DNA of 64,000 bases. It comes from Micropterus salmoides. Its lineage: Eukaryota > Chordata > Actinopteri > Centrarchiformes > Centrarchidae. The notes under the pieces were generated by a model that was not told the origin of the DNA, searched no databases, and saw only the letters and a program-made list of their open reading frames with translations. The position numbers and the translations under genes are program-made. Location of the stretch: the NCBI RefSeq assembly GCF_014851395.1, contig NW_024044681.1:18890873-18954872 (forward strand), given 5' to 3'. Shown here one piece after another: positions 34,371 to 44,890 of this stretch (position 1 is the stretch's first letter; each line of letters begins with the position of its first letter).

Positions 34371-36234
34371 GGGTAAACACATAATTTTAATGTAATTTAT
34401 TTTTACTCTGCACCTCTCCCCTGTTCTCTGTGCAAGAAGAGTGACGTCACTTTCCCCAAGCCAGAGAAGATATTTCCTGGCTTCACAGACTTGGATTAGG
34501 TTTCCTTCCTCTGACATTACTGTATATTCGGGTGAGACGCTACTCTTTGTGGAGAGCAGCACTCAAATCAACTCACACAAATCTTTTCAGCACACATCAT
34601 TCCCCACGTGAGATAAACACATCCCTCACAGATGTAACAGTAGGACACCTGCATACCTGTGGAGATGTGTGTGAGGAGGAATGTAATTAAGAGGATCCAG
34701 AGGTGTTGTTTTTGTAAATGTTTTTTTTTTTAATGTGTCTCATGACGGTACGCATAATGGCTATGACTGATGGGACATGGGCGGGGAAATGATCAGGGGA
34801 GCCGGTGCGATCCCATTATTCTGCTCCACTTCTGTCTGTCCCCTCTGCCTCTCTATTTTTATATCTTTTTCCTATCTCTGGAGATCTCTGGTTGTCTACC
34901 CCCATACAGTTTTTTGCACCTTTCCCTTTGTATTCATAATATTCACACGGTGTCGTAGTCAATTGCCTCGAATGTGTTATATCCAGCTGACAGTGTAGCA
35001 GCTGTACTATCAACAAACATTTGTGTTTTCCTCAAATTTGCTTCTTCTAATTTTCCTGGTAATTTGTGCCACTACAGCTACAAATTACCTACAGCCTCAT
35101 TATAAAGACCATGTCTGCACTTTCTACAAGAAATGTCAAGTCAGTGCCCATTTCTCATGGCAAGGGATGCCTAATCTTCAGGGATCATAATCTAAAGTGC
35201 AAAAACAATTTCTATATACCTATTGTACATGGTATGTTTGTATAGCAATTTCTATTTCAATAAACTAACAAACTATACTATACTATATGTGTGGACATTA
35301 CATGAGGGCTAGCAGTTTATTTGGCACCTTAGGCCAGGACTCTGACCAGAGAATGGACACAGAACAGCAGTGTTTAGTGGGATCATCACCATCATATAGC
35401 ATCTGACTTTACATGTAAATTTGTTTTGGGCCATCCCAGACCCAGCGCAATTTCTCATTATTTGTACTAGATTTAAAGGAGAGAGTTTTGTTCTCATGTG
35501 CAAATTGAAAGAGCTCAAACTTTCAGTCAGCTAACATTATGTGCATACAAGGTGTGAATTATACAGTGACAACCAGGGGGGTCAACTTTTTTTCCAGGTC
35601 CAAAAGAAAACCCAGTACAGCACAGACGCGGGCTTCAGTGAACTAAAATCTTACAATGCTTACAATATCCTTGCCTATTTAACTAATGTAAAATATCAGT
35701 CTGTAGATGATGATAAATCAAATTCATTACAACAATTCATGGGTGCCCCATACCAGATGACAACTTTTGTAGTCAGAGGTCGCCAAGTATTCTAGAGCAA
35801 AACTGCCTGCAAGTCAGACACACAACAGCAGACTGTCATGAGCGCTCAAAACAAACCCACACTGTGTTGATACAGAACTAAAGACACATAAAATACAGTC
35901 TACATTATCTCTAATTCCTAATGTTTATCATTCTCATCAAGTGTAAAGTTTCAACTTACTCTTTTTTAGCAAATATCTTCTTTCCTCTTGCTCATGTGGA
36001 CTGTGAATGATGTAATCTTCGTCCAATAAAGCAGTTGTCTGACAAACACTGTTGTTGGGGAATTGGGAATTTTGGGGAATTCCAGAGTTAAAACAAATGC
36101 CATGTTTATTGTGAAAGGACTCACAAAAGACTTCAAATGAAATAATAAACTCTATATTGATGTAAAAATGTATCTCTACAATAACTAATCCCCGATTTCA
36201 CTGCTCATGCCTAAACACCATTGTTAGCTGACAA
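34371..36234. other. No gene recognised
   Basis: AT-rich intergenic sequence. A local repetition of TTGGGGAATT occurs at 36053-36080. Confidence 0.4.
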
Positions 36235-36242
36235 TTAGGCCC

Positions 36243-36944
36243 CAGTGTTGGGCAAGCTACTTGGAAAATGTAGTGAGATAAGCTACATTAAATGAAGCTT
36301 CACTACACAGAAGCTACCCCCCAGTGAAATATAGCAAGCTAAGCTACGGCAACGTGGCAAAAGTAGCTTAGTTACATCTAAGCTACTTTTAATTTTTTAA
36401 TATTTTATAGTTAGGTCATATATATGTATGCACAGTATAGGCCTAGTTTATATCTTTCATTCCACAGTAGCAATAGAAGAAAGACTAAAAACCTGCAAGC
36501 TAAACATTCATGACAATGGGCGAGAGAGAGAGAGAGAGAGAAACAAGTTCCTGCCGCTACATATCAAAGTTTCCTCCTCACTAGAGGAAGAACTGTCCAG
36601 GCTGGACCCTGATCCTCTCACAGTGTTACAATAACTATCACAATAGAAAGTAAACTCAATCGCGCGTCTTTATTCCACTGCAGCAAAGTCGCAGACATCA
36701 GCCCAAGGATGGGTACGTGATGTCACACGAAAGTGATTGTGCACATACAGGTCCGTGTGTGGCGGTGGCGTCAGTCACTAATCCTTCAGAAATGCTTGAG
36801 AAAATGTAGCATGTGTGGAAGCTACCACGCTACTCAGGAGTAAATAAAAGAGCTTCGTTACTGAAAAGCTATTTGATTCAGAACTGAGAAATGTAGTTAA
36901 ACTAATAACGGCGCTACTTGTAGCGACGCTACTGCCCAACACTG
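36243..36944. mobile_element. hAT MITE, 702 bp, CAGTGTTGGGCAAGCTAC termini
   Basis: The left end CAGTGTTGGGCAAGCTAC and the right end GCTACTGCCCAACACTG are inverted. Flanks TTAGGCCC (36235-36242) and CTAGGCCC (36945-36952) are near-identical 8-bp target copies. Subterminal AAGCTAC motifs are repeated many times on both sides. A GA run lies at 36518-36541. It has no coding capacity. Confidence 0.92.
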
Positions 36945-36952
36945 CTAGGCCC

Positions 36953-37370
36953 ACATAAAATATGAAATTACATAGTTATAATGAAATGATAGGGTGGGCT
37001 CTCAGCTAGCTAACATCAGATAGCTCATTTTAAGTAAAAGAAATACTAATTATGAATCTCTGAAGGTAGGAAAGTTAAGTGTATTAAAGCAGCTAGATAG
37101 TTAACTACTGACATTAACCTGCTGCGTCTCCATTAGCGTGTAATGCACCAGAACGGAGCAGCTGCGCTGCGAGTGATGCAGACAGACAAGATGTTCAACT
37201 AACGTCGATGTTAGGAAATGGTGCGGTCCATTTTAGGGATGTCTGAAATCGTATTTCAAGATTCTTGAATATAAGCCACGAGTACGGGAAATAAATTGTA
37301 TTATTTACTAATGGTAAGAAAGACCCCCCCTGAACTGTTGGTTTTGCCTCTTTTGGGGGGGGTCCAAACC
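36953..37370. other. Spacer with a G/C-run hairpin
   Basis: No gene. GACCCCCCC at 37322-37330 can pair with GGGGGGGGTC at 37354-37363 across a loop of about 24 nt. Confidence 0.5.
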
Positions 37371-39151
37371 TTAAAGAGGTGATATTATGCTCATTTTTAA
37401 GTTGAAAATCTTAATTAGGGGTTGTACCAGAACAGGTTTACATGGTTTAATTTTCAAAAAACACCATATTTTTCTCATACTGCACATTGCTGCAGCTCCT
37501 CTTTTCACCCTATGTGTTGTACGCTCCGCTCTTGAGCTACAGAGTGATGCATCTTACTTGTACAAAATCTTTGTTGGGAGTTGCACATGCGCAGTTCCCA
37601 GGTAAGGACTACTAGCCAATCAGAAGCAGAGAAGGGCGGGTCGCAAGAAACAAGGTAGTGTGATACAAATCAAAGCCGCTTCAGACTGCGACCGTAACCT
37701 AGCAGATGGTATAAGTTACTCAAGTCCACAACCACACATCATTGTTCCACATCTTACCATAAACCACTACAAAAATCACCATATTTCAACTGAATTTTAC
37801 ATAAAAATTGGCCAAACAATTTGAACGTTTGTTCAGTAGCTTTCACTTCAGGTGTAACATTAGCATTATAGCTATAACTTTAGCTGTGTTAGCCAACGTT
37901 TACAACAACTCCGCACTTGAACAGTTTGTGACATTGCTGTGTTTATTTTAAATATAATTCACAACCAATAAAGCATACTTACAGGTTGCGATTGTGAATT
38001 TCCAGGCCCAAACAGTCGGAGTTGCATTGTGTTTTAGGACTAAACGCTGAACTGTTGCCGGTGTTCTGGTGATCCATGCTGCCTTGACGAAAAATGGTAC
38101 CATAGCACAAATCGATAGACTCAACTCTACTCGGCCCTACTCCGTTTTCCATTGCAGATAATACCCAGAGATAGAAGCTAGCTTGTCGTCATAGCGACGC
38201 CACACACAACTGCCGATACGTAATGTTCAGTGCGACACACACACCAGCGATCCACACAGCTTTCTCTTTTTTTAAGAGAAAACGTTTCAACATTACTCAG
38301 AATGTAAAGACAGATAAGCGGTATGAAAACCTTCCAGCTGTGTTTTCCTCTGCTGTTGTTGCTGCAGCGGTCTGTTTGACGGCAGGAGCAGAGGGCTCTG
38401 TGAGCGGGCAGCTGGCCGGCCTCACACGCTCCTCCCGCGGGTTGGCACAGGCTTCCCCCGCAGCCACTTGCGGAGCTCCTCAACTCCGAAAACATTCAAG
38501 CACATTTTTGTTCGGCCATCACTTCTCGTAAAACTGTCAATATTCGAAATCTACACAGCTGATTTCTCACCTCAAAACTCCTCAGAAGTGGATTTAGTAA
38601 TGAAATTCCATACGAAAACAGTAAAATATAAAACTTTCTGTTGCTGGCCTCTGTCTGGTGCAAGCAATGATGATGCAGTGAATATTCTCTCTGACCTCTG
38701 TTGTGTTTTCACGTTACATTTTAGTATCCCTCAGCTCGCTTGGAACCTCAACAGAGGTGAGGTGATACGAAAAAAAGGTACTTCCAGGTACAGGTACAAC
38801 ATTTCTACAATGTAAAACCAAACAAAGGCTGGTACTGTGCAGTGGAAAAGGGACTTAACTAAAATCAAAGGGCCTCCGCTCAGACTAGCTTGGTTTGAGG
38901 GCGTGCCTGACCCCCGCTAGCCGCAGCTTTATGACGCGTTTTCATTGTGACGTCACAGTGAAGGAAGTGAAACGGCTGGACTACAAACGAGCTGTTTTCA
39001 AGCAGGTCAGAGCAGAGCTTTCTGTTGGAGATGGGAACTCCCTTTGGGCTGGACTTTGGGCTTTTTCACTTTGCAAACCTATTACATGCACAAAAAAGAG
39101 ATATAACTCAATAAAAGAGAGGGGAAAAGCCAAAAAGCATAATCCCTCCTC
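37371..39151. mobile_element. TTAA-type non-autonomous element, interrupted
   Basis: The left side reads TTAA then AGAGGTGATATTATGCTCAT. The right side on the minus strand reads GAGGAGGGATTATGCTTTTT, a matching terminus, but its expected TTAA has decayed to TCAA. Internal landmarks TTGGGAGTTGCACATGCGCA and GGACTACTAGCCAATCAGAA are familiar from a very abundant fish element with TTAA targets (piggyBac- or Kolobok-like). No transposase is present. The TIR element at 38142-38852 sits inside it, which explains the 1.8-kb length. Confidence 0.7.
38142..38852. mobile_element. Nested TIR element (CCNTTTTCCAYTGCA ends), copy 1
   Basis: The left end is CCGTTTTCCATTGCAGATAA and the right end on the minus strand is CCCTTTTCCACTGCACAGTA. 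The same termini, plus the internal marker ATAGNGACGCCACACACAAC, recur in a shorter copy at 41115-41402. The strand frames of about 100 codons here have no motif. Confidence 0.65.
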
Positions 39152-39653
39152 AATCCCCCCCCCGTAATTCGAACCATGTGTGCATAGAACTACTCAGTTC
39201 AACCTCATGATCCATTTTTTTCCCTTTCCAACCCCATTCAGATTCCGTCCACTTTTTTAAAAAAATCTCTCCCCAATCATAATGTCATTTGTCCCTTGCC
39301 TCACTCTTGTTTCTCTAAATGGATCTTATCGTCTGTCCTGTCGGTGGTCTTCCACTCTCTCATAATGCTTTGACCTTCTGTGCCTCCTGCAGGATAATCT
39401 GCAGATGCCCGCCTGTCCTTGGCTGCCAGATTACCCATGCTGAGTGAGCAAGAGTTAGGGCAGATGAAGAAGGGCTGCACATATGTCTCATCTGGCAAAC
39501 TTTGCCTCTTTCCAGCCCCCCTACTCCTATTTTGTGCATCTAATTTAGCAGGTAGAATAAAAATGACTTTTAAAGCTAACTGACTTTTTAAACACAAAAC
39601 TAATTTGATATTGGGAGAATGATTAGGAAAGTACTTGAAAGATATGCAAGTTG
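39152..39653. other. No gene recognised
   Basis: A 125-codon minus-strand frame (39301-39678) covers this interval but has no domain, and the underlying DNA is unremarkable. Confidence 0.4.
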
Positions 39654-40328
39654 TTTCACACCTGAAAGTACTCACCAAGGTCCGAACCAGAGTTCATGTT
39701 TTGATACATTCGTTTAGCTTTGGTTTGGTTTCACACTGCAGTTACCTATGTAGCGCACTAAAGGACTTTACATGACAGGACTTGAGTCATCATCCGTGTG
39801 ACTTGACATTGATTGGTTGAACAGTTCCACAGGGAGCGTTGACCAGAATGAATGAGGAATGTACAGATGTCGTTGCCACTATATTGTTATTACGGCACTA
39901 GCCTAATACCTGCAGAACCAACTTAACTCGCAACACATGCTCATCTCAGTGTGTCAATTATCGATGCTTTGAGACAGGCTAGTTCAAATTCGCCAAATAA
40001 ACGTCCTCTTTGTGCGAACATTAGGCCTATATCCTAGGCAGTGTTTCGGCATAACACCGGCAGGAAAGGGGGAGAAGACTGCAAGCCATCTTTCAGCACC
40101 ACCGTTTGAGGAGTGACCATAATTGTGACCTTTTTTTAATGCATTTCTCCGTGCATTCGTTTCTTTCTGGGTTCAGTTTGATCTGGACCGAGACTACCTC
40201 TTTTTGTCAGACCAAATTTCATCTGTTTGGTCCGGACCGTGGTCCGGGAGAAGGTTTCACACCTGTAATTTTGGTTCAGATCAAACTGAAAAGTCCGAAA
40301 GTCCGGACCAAACGAGGTAGGTGTGAAA
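39654..40328. mobile_element. 675-bp non-autonomous element with TTTCACACCT termini
   Basis: TTTCACACCTGAAAG at the left and its complement (GTAGGTGTGAAA) at the right are followed inward by GGTCCGAAC and GGTCCGGAC respectively. GGTCCGGACCGTGGTCCGG lies near the right end, so the subterminal motif is repeated. It resembles a fish hAT-like MITE. The flanks show no obvious target copy. Confidence 0.6.
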
Positions 40329-41051
40329 GCCCCCTGAAACGGCCTAAATGATCCATTTAATTTTATTTTTACATTATTATTTTACCATTTACTTTTTACC
40401 AGTACATCAAAACACTGTTTCAGGGCTGTTTTTCTAACTAGGCATGATCTATACCTAATTTGTGCATGCGGGTGTGTATTTTAAGGAAGGTGAATCCTCT
40501 TGAAAACGAAAGTGAGTAGGCTACATACACTGGACATTTGAAGCTAAACTTTGAACTGAATTGTAGCCAGTGAAAATTTCACAGCGGATGTAGGGTTGAG
40601 GGTCAAGTTCAAAAAAGGTTTATTTGACAACAGAAGGCGAGCACACTTACTTCAGAGTGGCTGAGTCCAAAATCCAAAACTAAATGATCCACAAGAAAAT
40701 CCAAAATCCACAAAACACAGGGAAACAGGATGACATGACGAGACATAGCTAGGCAGGCAACACACTACAATGACCGGACAGAGACAGCAAACCAGGGACT
40801 AACGAGCAGGCGGGAGAAACACAGGTGAGAGGAATCAGGACTAACGAGAAAGGCAGGCAGAGAGACAGCAGGGGAAAAACAGAGAGACAGGTAGGCAGGC
40901 AGATTACTAGGGGAACAGACAGAACACGTTACAAAATACTAGACAAGAATCTAGCTCCAGACAATAACAGAAACCCATGTAAACAGACAAACACTGACCA
41001 ACTATAACGCAAAGCGAGAACAGAGAAGTAGAACACAGAATACAGTAGTAG

Positions 41052-41945
41052 TAGGGCTGGGCAATATGGCCGAAAAGTTATATCCCGGTACTGATGGGGG
41101 GGGTTGGCCGTCCTCCGTTTTCCATTGCAGATAGTACCCAGGCCAGAGATAGCACCCCTCAATCTAGCTGGTTGTCATAGAGACGCCACACACAACTGTC
41201 ACAACGCAATATTAATGCGACACACACACCAGGGACGCACACACAGCTGTCTCTTGATTTAAGTTAAAATGTTTCAACAGACGGAGGTGATACGAAAAAA
41301 GTACCTGGTAGCAGGTACAAGTACAACTTTTACACAAAGGAAAACCAAAAGAAGGTGAGTAGAGTCGAGGCGAGTCGAGGTGGTACCTTGCAGTGGAAAA
41401 GGTTTACGTTTCTCTCTCCCTGTTTGTCCGCTTCGGTGACTTTCTCCATCAGTAGTAGGCTAGGCTGTATAAAGTCACCGAAAAGAAACAGAACTTGTCT
41501 TCTGGATTTTTCCTCCGGTGATTCCCTTCACAGCAGCAGCTACATGTTGCGGAGGTGTGCTGACGACGTAGCCTATCAAAACACTGACTGGTGTGTCCAG
41601 TGTCGCGACTTGAAACGTAATCACCGTGTTTCTCTGATCCGTGGAAGTGTATGTGTGCGAAACACTGACTGAACCGTGCTTTTCTTTTTACAAGCCAGGT
41701 CTTTAACAGTGTCGACCAGCACTGTGTCTAAATCCATCTTGTTGAGAGTTTGTGAGTGCAGACGCAGAGGGAGGGGCGGGGATGCGCGGTGAGGGAGAGA
41801 GAGGAGCAAACGCTGGCAGGACTTTACGAAACAAATTAATCACCTCAACATCAAACTTTATCGGTATAAACGGTATTGTCTAATTTCATATTTCTTTTGA
41901 AATTATATCGGTATATAATGTATACCGATATACCGCCCAGCCCTA
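41052..41945. mobile_element. hAT element, 894 bp, TAGGGCTGGGCAATATGG termini
   Basis: The left end TAGGGCTGGGCAATATGG and the right end ATACCGCCCAGCCCTA are inverted. The sequence ATACAG occurs on both outer flanks (about 41038-41046, followed by a TAG run, and from 41946), a likely remnant of the target duplication. ATACCGATATACCG-type subterminal motifs fit this fish hAT family. It contains the small TIR element at 41115-41402. Confidence 0.8.
41115..41402. mobile_element. Nested TIR element (CCNTTTTCCAYTGCA ends), copy 2
   Basis: CCGTTTTCCATTGCAGATAG at the left and CCTTTTCCACTGCAAGGTACC (read on the minus strand) at the right bound 288 bp that align with both ends of the 711-bp copy at 38142. 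The middle of that copy is missing here, so this is an internal deletion derivative. Confidence 0.7.
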
Positions 41946-42327
41946 ATACAGAGCAGACCAAACTAAAATAATGCAGACAAATAACTAGGAGTAAATACTA
42001 AGACATGAACTAAGGCACAGGACTATGAACAAAGACAAAAAATAAACTCAGAGAACTAAACTCAACAGAACAGATGACAGGACTATAATGCAGATACAAA
42101 ACCAACATTAGAATCAAAAACCAAAACCCAGAAACAGAGAAACAAGAATCAAAATACAGCACACAGAGAACTCAGGACAGGAATCGTGACAGAAACTGTA
42201 GATAAATCCTTGTTTTCAAGTCATGTGATTATATATAGCCCAAGTAAAAGACAAGGGTAAAATGCACAACAGTAGGCTACTTAGTATTAACTAGTATAGT
42301 GGCTAGCTTGTTTAGCAGTAAGCTAAG

Positions 42328-43833
42328 CAGGGCTCAACGTTAAACTTTTTTGCAATTGGCCCCACCGGCCCGAAGACAGTTTTTACTGTCCCTCCTGTGT
42401 GTTTAATTGTTTATTAAATACATCCTGGATATAAAAAAACTAAACAAAAATGTAATCACTGTTAAAATTCAAAAAAAATTTAAAGGTTAACAAAACAATT
42501 TACTTTTAAAACAAAACATACTAACAGACTCAAACATGACGTGCTCTCCTGCTGTAAGCCATTTGTGAAAAATGTACACAGAGCAGCGGACACGAGTCGC
42601 CTCTGTCCTGATGAACAGGTTGCCATGGTAGCAACCTGTCTATCACAAGGTAGTCCCGTCCAAAACCATACGCTGCATTATCGTCTATTTTCCCCTAAAT
42701 AGTGTCACGATCCTTTCCTGTGTGCTGTGTGTTTTCGGGTTTTCTTTCTGAGGGTTTGGGTTCGTACCGGCTATTTAGTCTGTGTTTCGGTTCCATGTCT
42801 TAGTTCCCTGTCTGGTATTTATGTCGTAGTATTTACTCCTTGTCCTTGTACTTCTGTGTTGTGTTTTTGATCTGTTATGTAGTCTGTCTGTGTTTTGGGT
42901 TTCAGTCATGTCTGGTGTCTAGTGTACTCTGTGTGTTTGTGCTAGTTGGTCTGGTACTGTCTGTGTGTCTGGTTTTGTGGTTATCCACATCTTTAAGTTA
43001 CTTAGTATCTGTCTTGTCTCGTATCTTAGTTCTTAGTCCTGTACCTTAATTTATGTGTGTTCACTCCAGGTCTGTGTGCTTCTGTGTTTTGCCTATGTCT
43101 ATCTGAGTTCTGTTTTATCATTGCTTCAGTCTGTGTTCCTTGTTGTTCATGAATGGTGTTTTGCATCTGCGTCTCTCTGTTCCCCCCTGCTGTCTCTCTG
43201 CCTGCCTGTGTGTCTGTTTTTCCATGCTGTCTCTCTGCCTCGTTAACCCTGATCCCAGTCACCTGTGTTGCTCCCGCCCTGCTCTTTAGTCCCTGTGTAT
43301 AAATGTCTGGTGTTTCTGTTCATTCCCTGTCCGGTCATTGTCGCGTGTAGATGCTCTGTCTTGTGATGTTCTGTTTGCCTGCCTGTCGTGTCACCCAGTT
43401 TTCTGTGGATTTGGATTTCTGTTTGGATCACCTGTTTTGGATTTTGGACTCAGCCACTCTTTGTAAGTGTGCTCGCCTTTGGTTCGTTTATTAAAACCCT
43501 TGAACTGTACCTGTCAGCCTTGAGTCCTGCATTTGGGTCCACCAACCTGCCTCACCACACACATCCTGACAAAGACCCAGAGGTTGCTGCATGATTGAGA
43601 TTAGAGAACATTTGACAACCTCTAGTCACGCAACTACAACTGTGGATTGGACATTGGTGCATGCCAAGAGCTGCAAAACAACTGCAGGATGTTGAGTTTC
43701 ATTCTTTTTATTTTTTTTAAAGACTAATGTTTTTGCGCTGGCCCGATGGGGCCAGTGAGTTGCTAGTTCAACTGTCCCGACGTTACGTTTTACTGGCCCC
43801 GGGCCATCGGGCCACCATTATTGTCGAGCCCTG
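42328..43833. mobile_element. hAT element with CAGGGCTC ends, carrying an LTR-like insert
   Basis: The left end CAGGGCTCAACGTTAAAC is followed by GGCCCCACCGGCCCGA. The right end is GGGCCATCGGGCCACC followed by GTCGAGCCCTG. They are inverted relative to each other. GCTAAG lies at both outer borders (42322-42327 and 43833-43838), a short possible target copy. The central 859 bp (42713-43571) are a separate LTR-like repeat, so the hAT itself is about 650 bp. Confidence 0.7.
42713..43571 (+). mobile_element. LTR-like repeat, plus orientation, nested in a hAT
   Basis: It starts TGTCACGATCCTTTCCTG and ends CACATCCTGACA. The sequence is strongly T/G-rich with CTGTCTGTGT-like repetition. It carries TTTATTAAAACCC before GAGTCCTGCATTTGGGTCCA, which looks like a polyadenylation region. 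It is the inverted counterpart of 40585-42191, about 520 bp away. No internal retroelement genes accompany it, so it is best read as a solo LTR or an LTR-like element. Frames over it are low-complexity products. Confidence 0.6.
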
Positions 43834-43838
43834 CTAAG

Positions 43839-44404
43839 TATAGAAAAACTAAATTCAACTAAATCACAACTCAACAATCACAAAATAGCTGTGATAAAAG
43901 AGTATCTGCAGATAATGCACCAGGGCATTTTAGCAGTAGATGAAAGATAAACCACTTACCAGTGGTCCACTCTGACCAATGAGGGTTGGCCAGCAGCAAG
44001 CAATCCGGTTGCTAGATGTCATTAGCCGCAGCTAATGTGGAGCAACGTGGGCACACGGGGTCTCCCTGGTGGGCTGATCCAGGCAGACCGCATGTGAGCA
44101 TCACGTTAGCTATGCGTTAGCTCCCTGTTAGCTTGGATCAAAGTTGGATCGGCCTGTAGTGTGGTTTTCCACTTTGATTTTGAGTGTGACTCCAAATCCA
44201 GACCTCCATGGGTTGATAAATTTGATTTCCATTGATCATTTTTGTTCGATTTTGTTGTCAGCACATTCAAAATAAAGTAAAGAAAGGAGTATTTAATGAG
44301 ATTATTTCATTCATTCAGATCTAGGATGTGTTATTTTAGTGTTGCCTTTATTTTTTTTGAGCAGTGAAGGTAGGCCAGCCAATTAGCATGTTTTAATTTA
44401 TATT
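43839..44404. other. No gene recognised
   Basis: Spacer with repeated GTTAGC motifs at 44100-44130. Nothing could be assigned. Confidence 0.35.
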
Positions 44405-44890
44405 TGGACCACAAAAGGTGGACACACTTTACTTAACGTAAAAGTACGTCTTTTATTTACAGCTAGTACAGGGAGGTCCAAAAAACGTGAGTTTAATGTG
44501 AATGAGGGGCAAGCAGGTGAACAATGGTGAAGACAAGCATTCAGCAGTGGCATGGAATCCAGCGTGGAATTCATGGCTGCAGGCAACATGACCTGGATCC
44601 TGAAGCACGAAGGAAAAGCACACAGGGAATTAGTCAAGATGCAGAGCAACATGAAAATCCACTGAACAACTAGAAGCACAAAACTCAAGAAGTGGCCAGA
44701 GGTCCTGGTGATGAACATCAGAGCGTAAGCCAACAAGCATACCACTGCCTTCAGGTGTACGGCTCTGCCAGGAGTCCAGCCCAAGATGCCACCCACATAC
44801 AGACAAGACACAGACACAAGAACCGGAAGGGGAAAACAAAGTAGACACGGAAAACAGAACAGAGGGCCATGCTTATACAGTCCTGTGACA
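44405..44890 (-). mobile_element. Possible solo LTR, minus orientation
   Basis: On the minus strand the segment starts TGTCACAGGACTGTATAAG and ends TTTTGTGGTCCA. AATAAA lies about 50 bp before that end (plus-strand TTTATT at 44452-44457). TG...CA ends and a late polyadenylation signal fit an LTR, but there is no matching 4-6 bp flank and no second copy in the window. The 165-codon minus-strand frame across it has no domain and is probably fortuitous. Confidence 0.35.

Larger units (their letters stand above)
40585..42191 (-). mobile_element. LTR-like repeat, minus orientation, interrupted by a hAT
   Basis: On the minus strand it begins TGTCACGATTCCTGTCCTGA at 42191 and runs to about 40585. 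It is interrupted by the hAT at 41052-41945. It shares TTGGACTCAGCCACTCT and AAGTGTGCTCGCCTT with the plus-strand copy at 42713-43571, followed in both by an AATAAA- or ATTAAA-like signal. The TGTCA start and polyadenylation-like signal suggest a long terminal repeat, but no primer-binding site or gag/pol was seen and no 5-bp duplication was identified. The strand bias (G/T-rich) is striking. The family is not certain. Confidence 0.6.

Noticed and set aside
39301..39678. 125-codon minus-strand open frame
   Set aside because: Starts at an ordinary ATG, no domain, and runs into a TIR element. Probably random.
42840..43262. Valine/serine/cysteine-rich frames on both strands
   Set aside because: Low-complexity CTGT-rich LTR-like DNA produces them on both strands.
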